Shown here: piece after piece, positions 56,842-64,000 of the stretch | How positions within the stretch are numbered: the first letter of the stretch is position 1 | How the letters are laid out: every line of letters begins with the position of its first letter | The notes under the pieces: model-generated | The model's input: the letters and a program-made list of their open reading frames with translations, nothing else | Database searches by the model: none | What the model was told of the DNA's origin: nothing | Source: Desertivibrio insolitus | GTDB lineage: Bacteria; Actinomycetota; Actinomycetes; Actinomycetales; Microbacteriaceae | Assembly: GCF_017355965.1 (NCBI RefSeq) | Contig: NZ_JAFIQW010000003.1 | Location: 86,001 to 150,000, forward strand | Reading direction: 5' to 3' | Length of the DNA stretch: 64,000 nt | Position numbers and translations under genes: made by a program

Positions 56842-57894
56842 GTGGAACGACTGCACGACCCCGCCGTCCGAGGCTTCGCGAGCGACAACTACGCCGGAGT
56901 GCACCCCGAGGTGCTCACTGCGCTGGCCGCCGCAAACGAGGGCCACCAGGTCGCCTACGGCGAGGACCAGTACACGGCCCGCCTGCAGCAGGTGATCAAG
57001 GGGCACTTCGGCGAGCAGGCCGAGGCGTTCCCGGTGTTCAACGGCACCGGGGCCAACGTGCTCTCGCTGCAGGCGATGTCGCCGCGCTGGGGTGCGGTCG
57101 TCGCGACCACCAATGCGCACATCAACACCGACGAGAACGCCGCCCCCGAGCGCGTCGGCGGACTCAAGCTGCTGACGGTGCCGACGCCGGACGGCAAGTT
57201 CACGCCCGAGCTCGTGGCCGTCGAGGCGTGGGGCTGGGGCGACGAGCACCGCGCCCAGCCGATGGTCGTCAGCCTCACTCAGTCGACCGAGCTGGGCACC
57301 GTCTACACGCCCGACGAGGTGCGGGCGATCGCCGACTTCGCGCACGCGAACGGCATGCACGTGCACATGGACGGCGCGCGCATCAGCAACGCCGCCGCGG
57401 CCCTCGGGCTGCCGCTGCGTGCCTTCACGACCGACGCCGGCGTCGACGTGGTGAGCCTCGGCGGCACCAAGAACGGCATCATGTTCGGCGAGGCCGTCGT
57501 CGCCATCAACCCGGATGCCGTGGACGGGCTCAAGTTCCTGCGCAAGACCACGATGCAGCTCGCCTCGAAGATGCGCTTCGTCAGCGCGCAGCTGCTCGCG
57601 CTGTACGACGGCGACCTCTGGTACCGCTCCGCGGCGCACGCCAACGCGATGGCCGCGCGACTGCACGCGGCCCTCGTCGACGTGCCCGGCGTGACGTTCA
57701 CGCAGAAGGTGCAGGCGAACGGCTTGTTCGCGATCCTGCCGCCCGGCGTCGCCGACAAGGTGCGCTCGAAGTTCCGCTTCTACGACTGGAACAACGCCAC
57801 AGGCGAGGTCCGCTGGATGTGCTCCTTCGACACGACCGAGCACGACATCGACGCGTTCGCGGCCGCGATCCGCGAGGAGATCGGCCGCCTGTAG
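56842..57894 (+). CDS. Low-specificity threonine aldolase family enzyme (beta-eliminating lyase)
   Basis: A 350-residue PLP enzyme that cleaves L-threonine/allo-threonine to glycine and acetaldehyde. FASDNYAGVHPEVLTAL opens the fold. EAFPVFNGTGANVLSL binds phosphate, HVHMDGARISNAAAALG carries the PLP-ring aspartate, and Lys210 in SLGGTKNGIMFGE forms the Schiff base. The start is GTG 56842, 9 bases after GAGAGG; ATG 56833 is too close to that site. Confidence 0.9.
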   Translation: MERLHDPAVRGFASDNYAGVHPEVLTALAAANEGHQVAYGEDQYTARLQQVIKGHFGEQAEAFPVFNGTGANVLSLQAMSPRWGAVVATTNAHINTDENAAPERVGGLKLLTVPTPDGKFTPELVAVEAWGWGDEHRAQPMVVSLTQSTELGTVYTPDEVRAIADFAHANGMHVHMDGARISNAAAALGLPLRAFTTDAGVDVVSLGGTKNGIMFGEAVVAINPDAVDGLKFLRKTTMQLASKMRFVSAQLLALYDGDLWYRSAAHANAMAARLHAALVDVPGVTFTQKVQANGLFAILPPGVADKVRSKFRFYDWNNATGEVRWMCSFDTTEHDIDAFAAAIREEIGRL

Positions 57895-57946
57895 CGGCCA
57901 CCGCCGGTTGCATAGCGGCGCAGCCACGAATCGACCCCGCACCCAT

Positions 57947-58003
57947 CGAGATGTCAGTTCTGCGTGTCATCCGCCGCTCTGAACAACCACAACTGACATC
58001 TCG
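57947..58003. repeat. Seventh copy of the 44-kb palindrome family
   Basis: Arms CGAGATGTCAGTT (57947-57959) and AACTGACATCTCG (57991-58003) are a perfect 13-base inverted repeat, and the centre contains GTCATCCGCCG as in the copies at 44299 and 44476. It lies between the threonine aldolase and histidine kinase genes. Confidence 0.85.
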
Positions 58004-58078
58004 CCGCGCCCACCGCGAGACGGACCCCTCCCCCACAAGGCGGATTCCCCCGCCGTTCGCGCCCGTTACCGTGATGCC

Positions 58079-59416
58079 GTGACCACGACCCTGCCCGATC
58101 CCCTCGGCGAGGACTGGCAGCGCCCGCGACCGGACCGGCGCGGATACCGCCAGGACGCGATCCTCGCGGCCGTGCTGTTCGCCGGCGCCCTCGTGAGCTA
58201 CGGCCTCTACTGGCGCGCGGGCTTCTACGAGGAGCCCGCCCCGCTCGGGCTGAGCCTGCTCGTCATCGCCCTGCACAACCTGCCGATCGCGCTGCGTCGC
58301 CGCGCGCCTGAGCTCGTGCTGATCGTTGTGAGCGTGCTGTTCGTCGCCGGACAGCTGCTCTACGTGCCTGAGCTGCTGTTCGCGAACATCACGCTGTTCA
58401 TCGCGATCTACACGGTCGGCGCGTGGGGCCGCAATCGCCGGGTCGCGATGCTCGTGCGCGCCGCCGTCATCCTGGGCATGTTCGTCTACCTGCTCATCGC
58501 GCTGTTCACCACCGGCAGCAACGGCGGCATCGAGGGGCTCTCGATGGTCGGCACCCTCTCGCCGTTCGTCGCTTTCGGACTGATCCAGATCCTCACCAAC
58601 CTGCTGTACTTCGGCGGCGGCTACTACTTCGGCGACCACGCCTGGCGGGCGGCCCGGGAGCGGGCGACGCTCGAGGTGCGCTCCGCGGAACTCGCCGCCG
58701 AGCGCGAGCGGACCGCCGCGCAGGCGGTCACGCGCGAACGGCTGCGCATCGCCCGCGAGCTGCACGACGTCGTCGCGCACCACGTCTCGGTCATGGGCGT
58801 GCAGGCAGGCGCCGCGCGACGCGTGCTCGCCCGCGATCCCGAGCAGGCCGTGCGCTCGCTCGAGGCCATCGAGTCGAGCGCGCGCGAGGCGGTCTCCGAG
58901 CTGCGCGGCCTGCTCGGCACCCTGCGCGACGAGGGCGCCGAGGGCACCGAGGGCACCGAGACGGATGCCACCGATGCGGCATCGACGCACGGCGTCGAGC
59001 AGCTGCCGCAGCTGATCGACGAGGCGCGGCGGGCCGGCCTCACGGCATCCGTCACCGTCGTCGGGCAGGAGCGCCCGCTCACCCCGACCGTCGCGCTCGC
59101 GCTCTACCGCGTCGCCCAGGAGGCGGTCACCAACACGGTCAAGCACGCCGGGGCGTCCGCGTCGCTCGACATGCGCCTGCGCTACCTCGACGGCGCCGTC
59201 GAACTCGAGGTCACCGACTCCGGCGGCAGCCCCATCGCCGGCGCGAAGGGCGCGGGGCTCGGCCACGTCGGCATGCGCGAGCGGATCGCCGCCGTCGGCG
59301 GCACGCTCGAGCTCGGGCCGCGCCCGCGCGGCGGCTACCTCGTGCGAGCGCACATCCCGACCGTAACGGCGGCGACGCCGCAGCCGGTCACCGTCGCGAC
59401 GGGGGCGGGCGCGTGA
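58079..59416 (+). CDS. Sensor histidine kinase, NarL-system type (HisKA_3)
   Basis: A 445-residue membrane kinase. The first 190 residues hold about five hydrophobic spans (for example AAVLFAGALVSYGLYW and LVLIVVSVLFVAGQLLY). The dimerisation helix RLRIARELHDVVAHHVSVMG carries the phospho-acceptor His229. The ATPase domain follows with VAQEAVTNTVKHAGAS (N box) and GLGHVGMRERIAAVGG (G box). The signal is unknown. GTG 58079; its stop overlaps the regulator start as GTGA. Confidence 0.92.
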   Translation: MTTTLPDPLGEDWQRPRPDRRGYRQDAILAAVLFAGALVSYGLYWRAGFYEEPAPLGLSLLVIALHNLPIALRRRAPELVLIVVSVLFVAGQLLYVPELLFANITLFIAIYTVGAWGRNRRVAMLVRAAVILGMFVYLLIALFTTGSNGGIEGLSMVGTLSPFVAFGLIQILTNLLYFGGGYYFGDHAWRAARERATLEVRSAELAAERERTAAQAVTRERLRIARELHDVVAHHVSVMGVQAGAARRVLARDPEQAVRSLEAIESSAREAVSELRGLLGTLRDEGAEGTEGTETDATDAASTHGVEQLPQLIDEARRAGLTASVTVVGQERPLTPTVALALYRVAQEAVTNTVKHAGASASLDMRLRYLDGAVELEVTDSGGSPIAGAKGAGLGHVGMRERIAAVGGTLELGPRPRGGYLVRAHIPTVTAATPQPVTVATGAGA

Positions 59417-60069
59417 GCGGCATCCGTGTGCTCCTCGTCGACGACCAGGACCTCGTGCGCGCGGGCTTCCGTGTCATTCTCGAGTCGGAGCCGGGCATCG
59501 TCGTCGTCGGCGAGGCCCGTGACGGCGAGCAGGCGGTCACTCGCGCGGCGGAGCTGCGCCCCGACATCGTCTGCATGGACGTGCAGATGCCCGGCGTCGA
59601 CGGCCTCACAGCCACCCGGCAAATCATGGCGACGGACGATCCGCCGGCCGTGCTCGTGCTCACCACCTTCGACCGCGACGACTACCTTTTCGACGCGCTC
59701 GAGGCGGGCGCGAGCGGCTTCGTGCTGAAGAACGCGTCGCCCGAGCAGCTCGTCGAGGCCGTGCAGGTCGTGGCTCGCGGCGACGCTCTCCTGAGCCCGG
59801 ATGTCACGCGGCGAGTGATCGAGCGTTCCGCGCGCCCCCGCGCCGTCACCCCGAGCGCCGCCGCGGACGACCTCACCGAGCGCGAGCGCGAGGTGCTCGG
59901 CCTCGTGGCCCGCGGGATGAGCAACGCGGAGATCGCGCGCGAGCTCTACCTCGGGGAGGCGACGGTGAAGTCGCACGTGTCGAAGGTGCTGCTCAAGCTC
60001 GGGCTGCGCGACCGCATCCAGGCCGTCGTGTTCGCGTACGAGCACGGGCTCGTCGTTCCCGGCGGTTGA
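59413..60069 (+). CDS. Response regulator, NarL/LuxR family
   Basis: A 218-residue regulator. The receiver has VLLVDDQDLVRAGF, the phosphorylated Asp56 in VCMDVQMPG, and LTTFDRDDYLFDALEAGASGFVLKN with the switch Thr and Lys. The C-terminal LuxR helix-turn-helix is LTEREREVLGLVARGMSNAEIARELYLGEATVKSHVSKVL (in parts). Cognate of the kinase with which it overlaps. The adjacent ABC exporter genes are a likely target. Confidence 0.94.
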   Translation: MSGIRVLLVDDQDLVRAGFRVILESEPGIVVVGEARDGEQAVTRAAELRPDIVCMDVQMPGVDGLTATRQIMATDDPPAVLVLTTFDRDDYLFDALEAGASGFVLKNASPEQLVEAVQVVARGDALLSPDVTRRVIERSARPRAVTPSAAADDLTEREREVLGLVARGMSNAEIARELYLGEATVKSHVSKVLLKLGLRDRIQAVVFAYEHGLVVPGG

Positions 60070-60315
60070 CGGGTTTCCCGCCGATCCCTGCCGCGCTCTG
60101 CCGGTGTCGCATGGAGCGCGTGGCGAGAACCGCTGACGCGCAGGCGAGGCGCGGCCGCGCAAAATCGGTCCCCCGTGCCGTCGCCCCCGGCGACCGCCGG
60201 GCGGAGCCCCCGACGCATCCCCTCCCCCTGCAGGCGGAGCCGACGAACCGTCGCACGGCTGATCCGCTGCATCCGCCCCTCTCCGTAGCGTGATCCACGA
60301 CGGAAGGGAGCGGAC

Positions 60316-61197
60316 ATGCTCAAGGTCGATCAGGTGACCAAACGCTTCGGCGAGCGCGTCGCCCTCGAGGGGGTCTCGTTCGAGGTCGGCCGCGGCCGAC
60401 TGACGGGCTTCGTCGGCGGCAACGGCGCGGGCAAGACCACGACGATGCGGATCATCCTGGGGGTGCTCGGCGCCGACTCCGGCAGCGTCACCCTCGACGG
60501 CACGCCGCTGTCGGCCGGCGACCGCCGGCGCTTCGGCTACATGCCGGAGGAGCGCGGCCTGTACCCGAAGATGAAGGTGCACGAGCAGCTCGTCTACCTC
60601 GCCCGGCTGCACGGCATCGCCGCGAAGCAGGCGGCGACCAACGCCGGCGACCTGCTCGAGCGTCTCGGCCTCGCCGAGCGCGCGAACGATACGGTCGAGA
60701 GCCTCTCGCTCGGCAACCAGCAGCGCGCCCAGATCGCCGCGGCCCTCGTGCACGACCCCGAGGTGCTCATCCTCGACGAGCCGTTCTCGGGACTCGACCC
60801 GATGGCCGTCGAGGTCGTGCTCTCGGTGCTGCAGGACGTCGCGCGCCGCGGCGCCCCCGTGCTCTTCTCCTCGCACCAGCTCGACGTCGTCGAGCGGCTG
60901 TGCGACGACATCGTCGTCATCGCCGGCGGCACCATCCGGGCGAGCGGGTCGCGCGAGCGGCTGCAGGCGGAGAACCGCGGCTCCCAGTACGAGCTGCTGA
61001 CCGGCGGCGACGCGGCCTGGGTGCGTGAGGTCCCCGGCGTCACGGTGCTGCAGTTCGACGCCGGCTACGCCCTCTTCGAGGCGGACTCCGCCGCCGCCCA
61101 GACCGTGCTGCGCCACGCCCTCGAGCTCGGGCCGGTCGCGAGCTTCGCGCCGAAGCATCCGTCGCTCACCCAGATCTTCAAGGAGGTCGTTCAGTGA
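60316..61197 (+). CDS. ABC transporter ATP-binding protein (NatA-like)
   Basis: A 293-residue ATPase of the exporter class with a C-terminal extension (DUF4162-type). Walker A is GGNGAGKTT (Lys40), the signature is SLGNQQRAQIAAALVHDP (an unusual SLGNQQ instead of LSGGQ), and Walker B is VLILDEPFSGLDPM. The SSHQLDVVERLCDDI block holds the switch His. With the next gene it forms a NatAB-like exporter, 246 bases after the two-component genes; that gap (60070-60315) shows only a GGAAGGGAG ribosome site. ATG 60316. Confidence 0.9.
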   Translation: MLKVDQVTKRFGERVALEGVSFEVGRGRLTGFVGGNGAGKTTTMRIILGVLGADSGSVTLDGTPLSAGDRRRFGYMPEERGLYPKMKVHEQLVYLARLHGIAAKQAATNAGDLLERLGLAERANDTVESLSLGNQQRAQIAAALVHDPEVLILDEPFSGLDPMAVEVVLSVLQDVARRGAPVLFSSHQLDVVERLCDDIVVIAGGTIRASGSRERLQAENRGSQYELLTGGDAAWVREVPGVTVLQFDAGYALFEADSAAAQTVLRHALELGPVASFAPKHPSLTQIFKEVVQ

Positions 61198-62300
61198 CCA
61201 CGCAGACCAAGGCGCCCGTCGCGGCCCCGTCGTTCGTGCAGAGCACGCTGCTCGTGGCGAACCGCGAGATCACGACGAAGCTGCGCAGCAAGTCGTTCCT
61301 GATCTCGACCGGCATCCTGCTGCTCGCAGTGCTGGCATCCATCGTCATCAGCGGGTTCGCCGCCCGCGACGCCGCGTCCTCGACCATCCCGGTGGCGACC
61401 ACCGCCGAGACCTCGGACGTCGCCGACCTTCCCGGGCTCGACGTGACGCAGGCGTCGGATGCCGCGGAGGCCGAGCAGCTCGTGCGCGACGGTCATGTCG
61501 ACGCGGCCGTGCTTCCGTCGTCGAGCGCGAGCGGCTACGAGATCATCGGCCTCGAGGACGTGCCCGACGGGCTCGTGCAGGCGCTGAGCGTCTCGCCCGA
61601 GGTGACGATCCTCGAGCCCGCGGACCAGGACGAGCTGATCGTCTACTTCGTCAGCATCGCCTTCGGGCTCGCGTTCTTCATGTCGGCGATCACGTTCGGC
61701 CAGATGATCGTGCAGAGCGTCGTCGAGGAGAAGTCGACCCGCGTCGTCGAGATCCTGATGTCCGCGATCCCCGCCCGCGCGCTGCTCGCCGGCAAGGTGC
61801 TCGGCAACAGCGCCCTCGCCTTCGCGCAGATCCTCGCGATCGCGCTGCTCTCGGCGGTCGGGCTGCTCGTCACCGGTCAGGACGTACTGCTCGGCGACCT
61901 CGGCCCGTCGATCGCCTGGTTCGTCGTGTTCTTCGTGATCGGCTTCGTGCTGCTCGCCGCGGCCTTCGCCGCGAGCGCCGCGCTCGTCTCCCGGCAGGAG
62001 GACGCGGGCACCGTCACCACCCCGGTGATGATGCTCGTGATGATCCCGTACTTCCTGATCATCCTGTTCGGCGACAACGAGTTCATCGTCGGGATCATGT
62101 CGTACGTGCCGTTCTCGGCCCCGGTCGGGATGCCGATGCGGATCTTCCTCGGCACCGCCGAGTGGTGGGAGCCGCTGCTCTCGCTCGCGATCATCATCGT
62201 CTCCACCGTCGTGGTCGTGCTCGCCGGGTCGAAGATCTACGAGAACGCCCTCCTGCGGATGGGCGCCAGGGTGAAGCTGCGCGACGCGCTCAAGGGCTGA
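61194..62300 (+). CDS. ABC transporter permease (NatB-like, ABC-2 type)
   Basis: A 368-residue membrane protein. One N-terminal span (SFLISTGILLLAVLASIVIS) is followed by an outer domain of about 120 residues and then five spans. EKSTRVVEILMSAIPARALLAGKVLG near residues 177-202 is the conserved coupling motif of NatB-type permeases, and LVSRQEDAGTVTTPVMMLVMIPYF is the second. Function may be sodium or peptide/antibiotic export; not decidable. GTGA overlap with the ATPase gene. Confidence 0.88.
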   Translation: MTTQTKAPVAAPSFVQSTLLVANREITTKLRSKSFLISTGILLLAVLASIVISGFAARDAASSTIPVATTAETSDVADLPGLDVTQASDAAEAEQLVRDGHVDAAVLPSSSASGYEIIGLEDVPDGLVQALSVSPEVTILEPADQDELIVYFVSIAFGLAFFMSAITFGQMIVQSVVEEKSTRVVEILMSAIPARALLAGKVLGNSALAFAQILAIALLSAVGLLVTGQDVLLGDLGPSIAWFVVFFVIGFVLLAAAFAASAALVSRQEDAGTVTTPVMMLVMIPYFLIILFGDNEFIVGIMSYVPFSAPVGMPMRIFLGTAEWWEPLLSLAIIIVSTVVVVLAGSKIYENALLRMGARVKLRDALKG

Positions 62301-62313
62301 TCCCCGCACCGAT

Positions 62314-62349
62314 CGAGGCGGTCGCTCCCACTCGGGGGCGGCCGCCTCG
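62314..62349 (+). terminator. Terminator after the ABC permease
   Basis: CGAGGCGGTCGCTCCC (62314-62329) and GGGGGCGGCCGCCTCG (62334-62349) pair at 14 of 16 positions around ACTC; TCGTT follows. It starts 13 bases after the permease stop. Confidence 0.75.
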
Positions 62350-62383
62350 TCGTTCGTCGGCGGCCGGCGAGTACCCTCGAACC

Positions 62384-62839
62384 ATGACGCAGCCCTCGCC
62401 GCCGAACCTGCCCGACGCGGGATCGCAGCGGTCGCTGAGCGAGGACATCGACCGCCTCTCCGCCGCCGCCGAGCACGCCGGCCCCGCCGACGTCGAGCTG
62501 CAGGACGCTCTGTGGAGCGCGGTGCACGGCCTCGAGTACTGGTTCTTCATTCCCCGCGGCGAGCCGCCCGTGGTGCAGCCGATGGCGATCGTGCTGGAGC
62601 AGGGGCCGATGCTGCTCGCGTTCACGTCGCTCGAGCGGGCGCGCGAGGCCGCGACCCGCATGGGCATCCCCGCGGAGCAGACGAGGCGGATGCTGGCGAT
62701 GCCCTCCGCGGGCGTCGTGGGGCTCGCTGACGACTACGCGCAGATGGGCCTGTACGGCGTCATGTTCGACTCCGGCTGGTCGGGCTTCTTCGCGCCGGTC
62801 GCGGACCTGAAGGCGATCCGCGACCGCGTCCTGCGATGA
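62384..62839 (+). CDS. SseB-like conserved hypothetical protein
   Basis: A 151-residue soluble protein. The centre DVELQDALWSAVHGLEYWFFIPRGEPPVVQPMAIVLEQGPMLLAFTSLERAREAATRMGI (in parts) resembles the SseB N-terminal domain found in many actinobacteria; function unknown. ATG 62384 is the natural start. The stop overlaps the next gene by four bases (ATGA). Confidence 0.68.
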   Translation: MTQPSPPNLPDAGSQRSLSEDIDRLSAAAEHAGPADVELQDALWSAVHGLEYWFFIPRGEPPVVQPMAIVLEQGPMLLAFTSLERAREAATRMGIPAEQTRRMLAMPSAGVVGLADDYAQMGLYGVMFDSGWSGFFAPVADLKAIRDRVLR

Positions 62840-63222
62840 GCGGACAGTTCCGCGAGGTCGACGTCCCCGAGCGACCCCGGATGTCACGAGCGGCGCTCCT
62901 CACGGGACTCCTGCTCGTCACCCTCGTCGTCTCGGCCATCTCCTTCGTCGGGTTCGGCATCGGGTACGGGCTCGTCACCCTCGCCTGCTCCGACCCGGCG
63001 GAGACCGCGTGCGACCTCGGCGCGCTGAGCGCCGGCATCCGGTTGGCCGTGTTCGGGCCCGCCCTCGTGACCCTCGTCACGGTCGTCGTCTCGATCGTGC
63101 TGCTCGTGCGCAAGCGTCGCGCGCTGTGGGTCGCGGCCGCGGGGCTCGTGCTCTCGATCGTGCTGTTCGCCGTCGGCACCGCGCTCGTCAACGGCGCAGC
63201 CCCGGGTGGCACCCTGTTCTGA
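62836..63222 (+). CDS. Small membrane protein of unknown function
   Basis: A 128-residue protein with three hydrophobic segments: LLTGLLLVTLVVSAISFVGF, AVFGPALVTLVTVVVSIVLL and LWVAAAGLVLSIVLFAVGTAL. Two cysteines (CSDPAETAC) lie in the first loop. I recognise no family. ATG 62836 overlaps the SseB-like gene's stop, so the two are co-expressed. Confidence 0.7.
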   Translation: MSGQFREVDVPERPRMSRAALLTGLLLVTLVVSAISFVGFGIGYGLVTLACSDPAETACDLGALSAGIRLAVFGPALVTLVTVVVSIVLLVRKRRALWVAAAGLVLSIVLFAVGTALVNGAAPGGTLF

Positions 63223-63337
63223 GGGATCCCGAGCACGCCAGGGAACCCGCACCCGAACGGCAACCCCGCATCGGATCACGTGCAGGCTCGCCGTTCCGGT
63301 GCGGAGTTGCCAACCGCGCGCAGCGCCCATCCCCGGC

Positions 63338-63423
63338 GGTCGAGTAGCCCGCGCAGCGGGCGTATCGAGACCTCAGTACCGTCAGAGAAGGGTCTCGATA
63401 CGCGGCTCCGCCGCTACTCGACC
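63338..63423. repeat. Inverted pair of REP-like elements
   Basis: Unit A at about 63338-63371: GGTCGAGTAG, hairpin CCCGC-GCA-GCGGG, CGTATCGAGACC. Unit B at 63391-63423 is the same element reversed, with hairpin centre CGGC-TCC-GCCG. The two are separated by 19 bases, so the whole forms a large cruciform-capable structure. It lies between two convergent genes. Confidence 0.85.
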
Positions 63424-63437
63424 GTCGAGCGAGGCCG

Positions 63438-64000
63438 CTACTCCTGCGAGGCCGCGAGCGGCTTGAACCGGCGCAACCGCAGGCTGTTCGTCACCACGAA
63501 CACGCTCGACAGCGCCATCGCGGCACCGGCGATCAGCGGGTTCAGCAGCCCCGCCATCGCGAGCGGGATCGCGGCGACGTTGTAGCCGAACGCCCAGAAC
63601 AGGTTGCCCTTGATGACGCGCAGCGTGCGCCGCGAGAGGCGGATCGCATCGGCGACGGCGGTGAGGTCGCCGGATGCCACGGTGAGGTCGCTCGCGGCCT
63701 GCGCGGCATCCGTGCCCCCGCCCATCGCGACGCCGAGGTCGGCTGCGGCGAGCGCGGCCGCGTCATTGACGCCGTCGCCGACCATGGCGACGACGCGTCC
63801 CTCGGCCTGCAGGGCGCGGATGGCGTCGAGCTTGCCGGCAGGCGTCACCTCGGCGCGCACGTCGTCGATGCCGACCTCCGCGGCGATCGACTGCGCCGCC
63901 CCGGCGTTGTCGCCCGTGAGCAGCACCGGCCGGAGGCCGAGGGCGCGGAATCGGGCGATCGCGTCGCGGCTCGAGGGCTTAGGAGTGTCGCGGAGCGCGA
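63438..64000 (-). CDS. Heavy-metal (copper-type) P-type ATPase, C-terminal part
   Basis: The last 187 residues of a P1B-type ATPase; the frame is open to the right edge. The hinge of the P-domain is seen in VLLTGDN and AMVGDGVNDAAALAAADLGVAMGGGTDAA, and the last two membrane spans follow (LFWAFGYNVAAIPLAMAGLL, NPLIAGAAMALSSVFVVTNSLRL). YN in the first and the MxxSS motif in the second are the metal-site residues of Cu(I) exporters such as CopA. It is partial only because of the window edge. Confidence 0.93.
   Translation of the reverse strand, partial: ALRDTPKPSSRDAIARFRALGLRPVLLTGDNAGAAQSIAAEVGIDDVRAEVTPAGKLDAIRALQAEGRVVAMVGDGVNDAAALAAADLGVAMGGGTDAAQAASDLTVASGDLTAVADAIRLSRRTLRVIKGNLFWAFGYNVAAIPLAMAGLLNPLIAGAAMALSSVFVVTNSLRLRRFKPLAASQE

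Noticed and set aside
1-64000. tRNA, rRNA or insertion-sequence genes
   Set aside because: I found no cloverleaf with a TTCRA-type loop, no rRNA-like segment, and no transposase-like protein in any frame.

Overview
The window is very GC-rich chromosomal DNA (third codon positions almost all G or C, many GTG starts, TGATG and GTGA stop/start overlaps). It encodes a flagellated Gram-positive actinobacterium. The gene set and style (split purS/purQ/purL, mycothiol-type maleylpyruvate isomerase fold, RRXFL lipoproteins, no P- or L-ring genes) fit Microbacteriaceae best; I cannot name a genus. I see no tRNA, rRNA, CRISPR array, insertion sequence or prophage.

Layout. 1-11.6 kb is a purine block: the end of purD, then purC, purS, purQ, purL and an NCS2 nucleobase permease. 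It is interrupted by five accessory genes (GNAT, VOC/CatE-like, nucleoside-kinase-like, AAA ATPase, DDAH-like) and a DUF559-type endonuclease-like gene. 11.6-15.8 kb is a minus-strand run: SDR, RibD/DHFR-like reductase, chorismate mutase, NAD(P)HX dehydratase, histidine phosphatase, GNAT. 15.8-43.2 kb is one flagellar locus: fliW-flgL-flgK-flgN (minus), then fliA, fliC, fliD, fliS, a FliT-like gene, flgB-flgC-fliE-fliF-fliG-fliH-fliI-fliJ-(NlpC/P60)-fliK-flgD-flgE, flbD-motA-motB, and fliM-fliN-fliO-fliP-fliQ-fliR-flhB-flhA-(FlhF-like)-csrA (plus). 43.2-64 kb is mixed housekeeping and accessory DNA: purA, a SpoU-type methyltransferase, HAD-IIA phosphatase, an operon pyrE / proline-rich septum-formation-domain protein / secreted amine oxidase, xthA, a GH26-like lipoprotein, a DUF6421-like gene, threonine aldolase, a NarL-type two-component system next to a NatAB-like ABC exporter, and the end of a copper-type P-ATPase.

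How it works together. The flagellar locus looks like a self-contained regulon. Five promoters of one form, CTAAC-N15-GCCGATAG, precede each flagellar transcription unit (flgN, fliC, flgB, flbD, fliM), and the locus encodes FliA, the sigma factor expected to read them. The fliC and flgB leaders carry small hairpins with GGA in the loop that match the CsrA site CANGGANG, and the locus encodes both csrA and fliW. This predicts a CsrA-FliW-flagellin partner switch like that of Bacillus subtilis, possibly extended to the basal-body operon.

Other points. The amine oxidase at 48.8-50.3 kb appears circularly permuted: the motif normally at the C-terminus precedes the FAD-binding Rossmann motif. The gene after flhA looks like FlhF without a P-loop. 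Several families of palindromic intergenic repeats occur (44.06-44.53, 47.05-47.21, 54.4, 57.95, 63.35 kb). The heptamer GGATGCC/GGCATCC is conspicuously common and forces unusual codons.
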